A stretch of DNA of 64,000 nt from assembly GCA_003313425.1 (NCBI GenBank), contig NHZP01000029.1, positions 248,001-312,000 of the forward strand. Direction: 5' to 3'. The stretch comes from Pseudopyrenochaeta lycopersici. Lineage: Eukaryota > Ascomycota > Dothideomycetes > Pleosporales > Pseudopyrenochaetaceae. This document shows positions 55,295 to 64,000 of the stretch, piece after piece (position 1 is the stretch's first letter; each line of letters begins with the position of its first letter). The notes beneath the pieces are model-generated. The model did not search any database. It saw nothing but the letters and a program-made list of their open reading frames with translations, and had not been told where the DNA came from. The position numbers and the translations under genes were made by a program.

Positions 55295-57042
55295 ATGTCG
55301 GTCACAAAGGAAAAGAGCGCCGTTCTTGATGACCTGGAGAAGGTCCAAACCTACAATCAATTTGGCGATGTAATTGTTATCAGCGAACCTCTTACCGTCG
55401 AGGAGGACCGTCGTATACTGCGCAAAATTGACATGAAGTAGGTTGGAATCGCTCCAAGAACCAAATTACGAGCTAATCAAGACAGTCTGCTTCCAATTAT
55501 GGCAGTATCTTACCTCTTCCAGTTTTTAGACAAGGCAGCCCTTGGGTACACCGCTATCATGGGCTTGAAAACCGACCTGTCTTTGTCAGGATCACAGTAC
55601 TCTTGGGCCAGCGGCATTTACTACTTCGGATACCTTGTGGCCTCATACCCTGCCGGAATTCTGATGGTACGATACCCTGTAGGAAAGACAATCTCGGCAT
55701 CGGTGTAAGCTATCATCCCAAAAACCAACTTAAGAGACTGCTGACAGGAATTCTAGGCTTATATGGGGTGTTGTGTTGATGCTCACTGCGGTGTGCTTCA
55801 ATGCTCAAGGGCTGCTGGCCAATCGATTTTTCCTCGGCGTCTCCGAAGCGTGCATTGGACCCGGCCTCACTGTCATTGTCGCGATGTGGTATAAAAGATC
55901 AGAGCAGCCGTTGAGAATGGGAGCATGGTTCATGGGAAATGTTGTCGCTGGTTTTGTAGGCGGTATCGTCGCCTATGGTGTTGGACATGTCGAGTCTATC
56001 GCGCCGTGGAAGGTATGAAAACCGGTTATTAGCAGCTTTATGCACCATTAACGAGTCCTAGGCTGTGTTTTTAGTTTTTGGCGCTCTGACTGTTGCATGG
56101 TCGGCTGCGATTTTCTTCCTCCTTCCCGATACCCAAGCCAACGCTCGGTTTCTTAGCAAGGAAGATCGAGCGAAAGCCGTCCACCGCGTACAGGATAATA
56201 TGACTGGTATCAAGAATAATACATGGAAGACGAGTCAATCTCTGGAAGCAATGTTCGACATCAAAGTTTGGTTGTTGGTGGTTATCCAAGTCGCAATGCA
56301 GGTTGCCAATGGTGGCCTTCAGGGTGTAAGTCCAGCTTGGTTCCAGCGCATCTATGCTCAGCTATTGACTATTATTTCCAGTTCGGTTCTATCATCATAA
56401 AAGGCTTTGGCTTCACCACCCTGAATACTCTCCTCGTCCAGATGATCAGTACCGCTTTCCAAGCCGTCTACGTTATCGTTTCGGCTTTGGGCAGCACCTA
56501 CTTTACGAACGCGCGCACTTACTTCATGGCGGGGAATCTAATCATATCACTCATTGGAGTAATCATGATGCGCCAACTTGATGCGACACACATTTGGCCG
56601 AAGTTCATAGGCTTCTGCTTGAGCATTGCATACACTGCGAATATCCCTTTGACTTTGAGTATGTCGAGCGGCAATATTGGAGGCTTCACGAAAAAGAGCA
56701 CCGTCAATGCAATGGTGAGTGGTTCATCACAAGTGACTTGTAGTGCATTCCACTGACTGCCGCTAGATCTTCATTGCTTACTGCACCGGAAATATCATCG
56801 GCCCACAGCTCTTCTTTGATAAGGAAGCGCCCGGCTACTCATCCGCTTTCCTCTCCATGATGATTTGTTTCGCCATTGCTTTCATTCTTTGCTTTGTTCT
56901 TCGCTTCTATCTGATCTGGGAGAACAAGCGCCGCGATCGCGTAGTCGGTGTCGTTGAGAGTCAGCCAGAGGAGAATGCTGGTCAGATGAACATGGCAGAT
57001 AAGACTGATAAAGAGATGGCGACCTTTAGGTACGTTTATTGA
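55295..57042 (+). CDS. MFS permease, Dal5-like anion:cation symporter (copy 3)
   Basis: Six exons: 55295-55437, 55486-55704, 55757-56012, 56062-56325, 56382-56714 and 56767-57042, giving 496 residues. The family start is plain: EEDRRILRKIDMNLLPIMAVSYLFQFLDK (quoted in part), then GYLVASYPAGILMVRYPVGK, NRFFLGVSEACIGPG, and a total of about twelve hydrophobic segments. GFTKKSTVNAM and YCTGNIIGPQLF are the conserved TM10-11 region of allantoate/ureidosuccinate/dipeptide permeases such as Dal5. Introns are 48-56 nt and all joins restore family continuity. The start is ATG 55295; upstream in-frame sequence is 5' UTR. Next to the regulator and M20 hydrolase, so import of the hydrolase's substrate is plausible. 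Confidence 0.92.
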
Positions 57043-57412
57043 AGTTCAACATCAGTGATGGACGATTTCAGTCAAAACCGTTGCTGTTGACGTAAGAGAG
57101 TTTCATAACGCTAAATCTATACAAATAAATGTTCTACAAAGTTCACACCAATTTGCTACTATGACTAGTTCTTCTCAAGTGTGTTTCTTGACACACGCTC
57201 AAACTATGATTTCCTCAGCGATCTTGCGGACGCGCTCGGTGAATAGTACTGCATTGCGGCCTCAAGATACAATAAGAAACCGGGAAAAGAGGGATTGAGG
57301 TGGATACGACCTTGCGCGAAGTCCGGGACCTTGCTTCCGCTGACTTGGTATACGAACACACTACTTAGTGCTGGTTTGCTGTTTGTTGAAAATGCCATGA
57401 CCCTCACCACCC
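57043..57412. other. Convergent 3' flanks
   Basis: About 370 bp. A frame near 57190-57245 on the minus strand reads AVLFTERVRKIAEEIIV then stop, protein-like but only about 18 codons long; it could be an alternative last exon of the next gene or chance. Confidence 0.4.
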
Positions 57413-58435
57413 TCAGATAGTTGCGGCGATCTTGCGCGCCTTTTGAATGGCATTTGCGAATTTGGATACTGGTGGCTCCTCATTCCGAATCAACAGCCAC
57501 AGCACTTTCCTTACACTAGTTTCTTCTTTATCTTTCTTCACCGGAGTGGTCTGTAGCTTGCGTATTCCTTCATCATACTCACACTGCACCTTGTCTCGCT
57601 TTTCTTCTAATTTCTGCATTGACTTCTGCATCTTGTCGGGATTCTTCGTTTCTTTGGCCCGGAGTTTTTCTTTGTCTTTAGTAAGGATCTGTATGTCCTT
57701 ATCATATTCCTCGCGCATCTTTTGCTTTCTCTTCTCCGCCGCTTCATGCGCCTTTTTCCTCTTTTTGTGGCTTTCAGATTCTTCTTTCGCGCGCTGACGC
57801 TCGGAAGCGACAGCGTTCATCTTGCTGAAAAAGCCCTCTGGTTCGCTAGTATCTTCCGAAGGCATCAGTTCCAACGGTCCAGTCCAAGGCGCCACGGCTA
57901 CAAGCCTGCGCTGCTGCGCTGTCAGGTCCAACGCTTCGAGATCGCCGACAGGAGGAAGCAACGACGTTTCCTTTGTAACCGTGCCATCGGCATTCAAAAT
58001 AGGTATGCCCGCGATGAGAGCCACAACATCCAATTTCACGATGTCAACCCGTAGCCCACGCGGCGCGAACAGTTCTTCGTTGGCCTGGCGAATGAGTGTC
58101 TCGCTACGGATCTTGCTTATACCGTATCCTGTTACGGCTGCAGTGCCTTCGATGGCACCACCCACAATTTGAGCTGTAGGCTCTGGGGCCAATCCAACAG
58201 CGCTCCCTACTAGTCCTAAAACCTCCAGTGGCGGACTAACTACAACCACGCGGTTGAGGTTATCAAGGAATTGTAGAAATGTTGTTGTCGAAATTCCGAA
58301 GGTTTGTAGTTCCAGTGGATAGGCACGTAAGAATGGCGAACCTAGAGTTGCTTCTGTGGCTGGGATGGCGATTACTTGGTCCAGGCGTGGATGCGATGAG
58401 GATGGTATTGAGATTGCCATTTGAGCGGTCGTCAT
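57413..58435 (-). CDS. Conserved fungal protein with charged coiled-coil C-terminus (340 aa)
   Basis: A single exon. The N-terminal half (about 25-200) is a conserved fungal module without a known function: PFLRAYPLELQTFGIS, FLQFLDNLNRVVVVSPPLEVLGLVG, a Gly/Ala-rich segment (GGAIEGTAAVTGYGISK) and FAPRGLRVDIVKLD. Residues about 205-300 are an extreme Lys/Glu/Arg stretch, a likely long helix or coiled coil. The last 40 residues return to a mixed pattern (RKVLWLLIRNEEPPVSKFANAI). No signal peptide; the hydrophobic stretch near 70-95 is short. I recognise it as a multi-copy hypothetical family in filamentous fungi. Start at 58435 is ATG; a second ATG five codons later is possible. Confidence 0.75.
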   Translation of the reverse strand: MTTAQMAISIPSSSHPRLDQVIAIPATEATLGSPFLRAYPLELQTFGISTTTFLQFLDNLNRVVVVSPPLEVLGLVGSAVGLAPEPTAQIVGGAIEGTAAVTGYGISKIRSETLIRQANEELFAPRGLRVDIVKLDVVALIAGIPILNADGTVTKETSLLPPVGDLEALDLTAQQRRLVAVAPWTGPLELMPSEDTSEPEGFFSKMNAVASERQRAKEESESHKKRKKAHEAAEKRKQKMREEYDKDIQILTKDKEKLRAKETKNPDKMQKSMQKLEEKRDKVQCEYDEGIRKLQTTPVKKDKEETSVRKVLWLLIRNEEPPVSKFANAIQKARKIAATI

Positions 58436-59803
58436 GGAAATTCAGAATGTGCAGAGAGTTGTCTCCTTATCTCGCACTGCGTTTTCACTGAAGAGGAGAA
58501 GAATGAAATATGGCTTATGATCCGCGTATTGGTGAGTTACGGTGTTGTACTGAGGATTACTATTATACTTATTCACGACATGTTACTGGCTGCGCCTCCC
58601 TGGTTCCGCTGCGTTCGCCTTGGTCGGCGCATACGGTTGCCGCATATGGTTTAAATGCCAGGTCTGACAAGGTGGCGTACGTTGCCAATTGGTCGGTTGC
58701 TATTAAAGATCGCAAAGGATTCCCGTCCCCCAATCAAAGGTTTCCAGGCCACCTACCCAGGTTCACCTGTTCAATACCTACCTCCTCAACAAAAAAGAGT
58801 CCTTTGAAGCATGCAATTTTGGGAAAGCAGCTGTAATCATTTACGTCGTATGTCCTCTCTTTGGATCATTCGGAACTCTTTTAATTGCTGTAAAGGCATC
58901 TTGAAAGGGAGTCTCCACCCGTATCGCGTTTTCAGAACAACTGGCCGTTCCTGTAGAATCAGGGAGTACCCAATTAGAATGAGTAGTTTGTGATGCAGAG
59001 CTTCCGGACTAGTGGCGAAGATCTTTTCTCTTAAGAATCTCTCGATCCTATGACATCATTGTCCGCAGCGGGAGGGATATGTTCGTGCTAAGTGCACGGC
59101 TGTGTTGTTCTACAGGAATTTACGCTTACTAGGCTAATAGTGATTTAGGAGAAGTGTGAGATGTTAAAAACTAGGGATTTGCATAGTCTCACTTGATAGA
59201 GGGGCTAGCTTGCATAGCTTAATTAGCGCTCTAATGAGTCAATCATTATCCAGTCCCTTGCCAATTCAAATGTTACGTTCGCTTCCATTTCTTCAGCCTT
59301 ATCAATCGACGAGGTAATTACGCCAACCGGAACTAGACGACCAACCACCTCCTACTTCCCGGTCGGCTCTTAGAGGCTGCCAACCCACAAGAACATCAAC
59401 TATACTACCACACGCGCAACTGTCATGCTACCCCCAACATTGAACGCAATACATGAATTCTATCCTTGTATTCGCACCGTCACGTGAAGGTCCGCGACGA
59501 TGATCAAGCATGCATATTCAGGGACAATCTGCGATGATGCAAGCCTGCTAACAAAGCAACGCAAGACCTCACCAGATATCTTCCGATAAGCCTAACCAGA
59601 GCTATTATAGACTTCAAGTGGCTCTTAATAAACTGTTAATAAATTGTATCAATTGTGTTGACTCTTCGCTTTTATTTTACGGCTTTACACAAACATTCTT
59701 TTTCAGCTTTTAGGATACCTTTCATAGTAACGTTTTTATTTATCATCTGTATAACCACTAACTCCCTACATAATTAAATCTAATTAAGGTTATAGTATGA
59801 TTG
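58436..59803. other. Intergenic, AT-rich right half
   Basis: About 1.37 kb. The left part is the promoter of the coiled-coil gene; 59580-59800 is clearly AT-rich (TTAATAAA-type runs) beside the HET stop. No gene is supported. Confidence 0.5.
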
Positions 59804-62690
59804 TCAGATGATAATAATATCGTTCCAGTCAAAGTACTTTGCGGCCGCCTTCTCCATTTTCGCAATGTCACAGACTTCTGGAAACCCCAGCCCTTTTGTC
59901 TGGTTTGATTTGGCTTTTTCTAATCCCTTAACACCATTCAGGTCCACTACTCCAATACGTCGATATCGAGCAGCTTTTTCAGTCTCTTTCAGGATGATGG
60001 CAGTCCCTGGAGACAATATGAGGGCTAGAGAAGGAAATTCCGCCGTCGCATCGAAGTAGGCGTCACCTTGACCCAACATATTGTTCGCGTCTTTGCCGTG
60101 CAGAGTGATGGTAGTAGGGTACGTAAACTCCTCGTCGTCTACATTTTCATCCTTCGCACGAATCGTCAAGAGTGGTGCCTGCAATGACCCATTTGATTAG
60201 AACAGAACAAGATCCGGAGGAGACAGCAACATCAACAACTTACTCTCACTTTGATCCACCCGCCTTTGACCCGTCCAAAAGGATCCTCCGTTGCAGCTTC
60301 GACCTCCCACTGAAGCAGTCTCGCCACTAGCTTGTTGAATAAATTATAGGTAAACTCGACATCTGTATCGACTGATGCCCAGCTCCAGCTTGGCGCACGA
60401 TACTTCTCTGGGACGTGCACCAGCGACCTCGTCGCCGGCGGTGCCTCCTTTGGCGGTCCGTCTCCTCCCCATACCGCCTGCCATCCACCATTTCCATCAG
60501 GCTGAAGTGTAACATTCACCACCATCACCTGTTGCGACCAGTGTGCGAGATTCATCGGCGTCATGCCAACGTTCGGCGAATCTCGTGTGGTAGGTCTTTG
60601 CAGGATTGCACGTGGTCGCCACGCAAGCGTGTCCAGCAGCATGCTCTGCCAGTGTCCCGCAATGTATTTGTCGCCTGAAATCTTAGCCACTGCATAGGCG
60701 ATGCCGCTGAGTGCTTGGAGTTTGTCCTCTTCCCGCGTCAGGGCGCGGGTGGAGTATTCGCGTACCAGGCTCTTCCATGCTTGGGTCCAAACGCCGCGGA
60801 CCTTGTCGGAAGGGTCAGCACCTTCGTTTTTGCATCTGTGTTCAGTGGCGTTCTTGAATGATGCGGAGGAAATATCAAGGGACATAAGACTGCTCGAGAG
60901 CCGATCCACTGGCCTGCTTGAGAGCCGCTCCATTGACCTGCTTGAGAGTCGACCTGTTGGTCTACCTCGAAGGCCATGCTTGGCCCAGTTTGTTGCGCGG
61001 AGTAATGTGGCGGCTAGTCGTGGACCGAAGAGCTTCATTTGGACGAGCGTTGGGCCCGTTGATTTGGACAAGGCGGTTGCTGCCGTGCTTGAGAGAGGAA
61101 AGTCTGTGAGTGGCGGCATGCGCCTTCCTCCGGGTGGAAAGGTCCCGCCATCTTCAGCGATGATGCCCTCGCGGCATTCCCAGTACATCTGATCAGAAGC
61201 GTAGTGCAGTACCCGCGGCGCCAACAGGCGCTCCTGTAGCGTCCAACCGCGTGTAGATAGCGGCTCGCCTTCAAGAGGGTCATATATCCGTCCGAACTCG
61301 CCGATGCGGTAGGTTAGCATCCTGCTTCGTGTGGAAGAGGGCATCCATTCTGGCGACAGGAACACGGGAGGACTAGACCCCTTGGCTTTGTTGGGGATGA
61401 ATACTGTCTGAGAGGATAAAGCGTACGCTACTGATTGTTCGCTCTTGAGCCAGTTTGCGTCCGGAACAACGTTCCATAGCCCGGGCCTGCCGTGGCTGTG
61501 GACATCGGAAGCCAGGAATGGAGTGGGATCCACACCGGCATCAAAGCCGATGCGTTTATCCATATCTGGGAACATACCGCTGGAGTCGTCTGTCGATGCT
61601 GCCGCTGATAATGTCAGGTAGGCATTAGTATAGACAGCGCCCATCTGAGCAGCTTCGCGTACCCAGTCAGTTTCGTCGTCCTGGATGATACACAGCGTGT
61701 CGATCCACAACCAGCGGACCCCAAAGCGACGAGTGCACTCGATGGCGTCTTGAAAGGTGGCAGGAAGATGATGAAGCGGTATGCCGCGCTTGTGCTCCTC
61801 GAGTGTTGTCTTGGTTGTCCTGATGCGGTGCGACTTACCCCAACAATGGCTGAGCGCGATATATCTGTCAACTTGAAAACCATCCGACTCGACTAGCTTA
61901 ACGACGCCAGAGTGCTGAGATGGCTCGCCGACGTCGAGGACCCGTGTAGGTAGAAGCTTCATATCGATTTGCATACAAGCGTGGTTTTTATTGCATTCAC
62001 GCAGCCAGTTGTGCGCTACTTCGAAGCCAATTTTGCATGATGAGTCAGTAGCTCTAACTCTCCCTGGGATCAGGCTCGCATACTGAGAGTCTTGAGTTGG
62101 TGCAGATCAGCACAGGCGATACTATAATGCGAGTTTTGTAGAAGCTCACCATACGCAGTCCGAAACCTCAGACTTGAGCCACGCAAATGCACAGTCTCCT
62201 CGCTATTACCAACACCATCTTCGGCTCTGGGACTCGTCCCAACTCTGACACCAAGGCCAATCAACTGTCGCTTTTCACCTTGAAATGGCTTCCACCAGCT
62301 GCCAAAGAGATACGCCCGCAATTTATGGCAGTCCTCAAATACTGTGAATGGGTCCCGAAAAACAGGTCTAGTATAGCTTGGTGGCCCTGAAGTCTCGGGA
62401 CCACCGTCGATGTCGTTGTAACCCGAATAGTGCATAAACTTGTAGCGTCCGGTTTCTTTGCAGTGAACTGCGTTACACTGGCCGTACGGATTGTCTTCTT
62501 CCTCAGTTTTCTCATTGTGGATGATGGCGGCAATTTCACTGACTGTCATAAAGACGACATGACAAAGGGCGCACTGGTCTGCGAATTTCGATAATGAGAT
62601 GAGATCGCGATGAGGAAGACCTCCATCCTCTTCATCTGGAAGATTCTCAAATTGATGCTGAATCTGTTCGCAGAAATCGCAGCGGTCCAT
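59804..62690 (-). CDS. HET-domain protein (920 aa)
   Basis: Exons 62150-62690, 60244-62090 and 59804-60178. The N-terminus is Cys-rich (CDFCEQIQHQF and DQCALCHVV) as in many HET proteins. The HET domain spans about 257-470: RYIALSHCWGKS, GVRWLWIDTLCIIQDDE, MGAVYTNAYLTLSAAAS and RGWTLQERLLAPRVLHY. A 24-bp tandem repeat encodes GRLSSRSM, ERLSSRPV and DRLSSSLM (560-583). The C-terminus (about 660-920) contains a typical AYAVAKISGDKYIAGHW and SWSWASVD segment. The first intron (62091-62149) was placed at TATG|GTGAGC...CTCAAG|AC, which joins RTAY-D-SQYASLIPGR and matches the family; a frame extension upstream to 62738 begins with GTG. HET proteins can cause incompatibility-type cell death; the partner is unknown. 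Confidence 0.9.
60883..60954 (-). repeat. 24-bp minisatellite (3 units) inside the HET gene
   Basis: Three successive 24-bp units encode (G/E/D)RLSS(R/S)xx. Units differ at a few bases. Being a multiple of three, copy changes would keep the frame. Confidence 0.85.
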
Positions 62691-64000
62691 TTTGCACTTG
62701 AATGAGGAACACGTACCATTTTTTGGTGGATCTAACACAGTTTTTGAGCATCAAGGAATACGGTTTCCAAGTGTTGTGATGGACTCAGGGGTACGGAAAT
62801 TGCCGAAAGCTGAGAGAACACAATCTTCGTAATTCACGTTGCTTAACAACTTACCCCGTAGAGTGTTTCTCCTGATACGTTCTCATGCAGGAGTCTCTTC
62901 GTGGCTTTTTAAATGATGATATGGAGGGGAATAAGTGAAGAGGCACCGCTGAACTGGAAAAGCGCGCATATATACCTATGTATCTCTCGGAACTTTCTTA
63001 ATTTTCAGATTTGAAAATTATTACGTTACATTGCTGATACTCAAGAAATGTACAGACAGATTAGGCCATGATAACATCTTATTAGAGCGGTGTATGGTTC
63101 AATAGCTCACAGAAAAGGCTGCTTTGTGCGTCAACGATTCTACGATGCCAAGAGGTGTGAATTTGAGTGGCTTATTACTCCAGGACAGCTGAGACCTAAG
63201 CGAAGAGCCTCTCCTACCAGCGTCCAATCTCCAAATATTCCCAATAAAGAGGCTGCATGTGGCTTGTTTGAAATGCACGCCACAATAAAGATCCAAGCAC
63301 ATCCTCGAGCAAGAGTTGTCCAGCCACATTTGAGCCCAGCTAATTGTTTTGAGATCTCTTCTAGGCCAACCCACAAGAAGAAATAAAGACATAGTACAAA
63401 GACAGATTATGCGCCTCATCAAACTCGGGAAATAAAAAATTCGTCAGTCTAATCCAGTGCGCACTTAGGATATATCTCTTAGTTAGGAACACCAGCTACT
63501 AGATTTATCATACCTCTAGAGCACTTTGAACGACAAATTTCGAGTTTCATACGGTAATCTGTGGATTTGTATTACTTGCGCTATACAACTTGTTCGCAGG
63601 AATACACTTGTGCTAGATCACATGCAAAAATCTATTGCGCTGTGAGCAATGTGCCGTCTATCTCAAGTAGGCCTACAAAGACGAAAAAACAGTACAAGTC
63701 CAGATTATGCGCAAAATCTACATGCTTGTTGCCTGAAAAGATCCACAATTGACATTTTTGCAGACGCCTCGTGGAAAAGCAAATATATTAGGTATACTTG
63801 TATCTTATGTGACTCAAATAATATTGTTTAATTTAATTAATAATTGTACTAAAGAGTCGCATTTTCATAAATCCCATAATCCTAAGAAAAACTTTCTGAA
63901 GTTCTTGGGTTTAATTTCTCTCTATCCTCACATACTTACTCTTCGAGGGTCACCATCGTCGATATTCGCCTGCGAGCGCCGAGTAGACTGAAGGCATGCG
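62691..64000. other. Right-edge region, AT-rich, no supported gene
   Basis: About 1.3 kb. 62691 onward is the HET gene promoter. The rest has only short, Leu/Cys/Ser-rich chance frames (for example 63099-63422 minus). Two similar stretches near 63352-63414 and 63658-63712 share CAGATTATGCGC and flanking bases. From 63780 it is strongly AT-rich. Confidence 0.45.

Noticed and set aside
62091..62738. HET gene starting at 62738 with a 21-nt intron near 62080
   Set aside because: 62738 is GTG, and such a short intron is implausible; ATG 62690 with the 59-nt intron fits family and phase.
1..64000. CRISPR arrays, rRNA genes, prokaryotic operons
   Set aside because: None seen; the window is eukaryotic with spliceosomal introns.

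Overview
The window is nuclear DNA from a filamentous ascomycete. Genes carry short spliceosomal introns (mostly 47-66 nt) with GTANGT-like donors and CTRAC-type branch points. The content includes HET-domain genes, Dal5-like permeases, a Zn2Cys6 regulator, a PNGase A, a feruloyl esterase/tannase and a Ty3/gypsy chromovirus. The protein flavour suggests Pleosporales (Dothideomycetes), which is an inference from family resemblance only. Exon coordinates were worked out by hand from splice signals, reading phase and family continuity.

Layout. 1-5.4 kb: a PNGase A-like gene running off the left edge, a small conserved protein, a GC-rich spacer and a mitochondrial DUF1279 protein. 5.4-11.9 kb: a stretch with no gene I can support. 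11.9-24.8 kb (accessory): a secreted feruloyl esterase/tannase, a HET-domain gene split by an intact 5,232-bp retrotransposon, a Dal5-like transporter and a membrane-anchored polysaccharide deacetylase. 25-37.9 kb (core): a YCII protein, ribonucleotide reductase large subunit divergent from mitoribosomal bL17m, a Dabb protein, a small membrane protein, MLH3 and a Ser-rich conserved protein. 40.6-49.8 kb: a large membrane glycoprotein-like gene, a second Dal5-like transporter, a DUF7923 protein and a broken PAN/galactose-oxidase gene. 51.3-57 kb: an M20 amidohydrolase, a Zn2Cys6 regulator and a third Dal5-like transporter, together resembling a small catabolic cluster. 57.4-62.7 kb: a coiled-coil protein and a 920-residue HET protein. 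The right edge is AT-rich and empty.

The most informative region is 13.8-20.7 kb. A chromodomain Ty3/gypsy element with two apparently identical 173-bp LTRs and a perfect ACACC target duplication sits in the conserved R-V-W motif of a HET domain. The element shows an apparent self-priming signal: 12 nt beside the 5' LTR are exactly complementary to a site inside the LTR. Gag and Pol share one frame, separated by a single UAG, and the Pol stop codon abuts the 3' LTR with the polypurine tract encoding its last residues. These traits point to a recent and possibly still competent insertion that knocked out a nonself-recognition-type gene.

How genes may work together: RNR1 carries two MluI cell-cycle boxes in a promoter shared with bL17m; MLH3 and RNR are both DNA-maintenance genes but this may be chance. 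The M20 hydrolase, regulator and permease trio is the best candidate for a functional unit, perhaps for uptake and hydrolysis of an N-acyl, N-carbamoyl or dipeptide-like nitrogen source.
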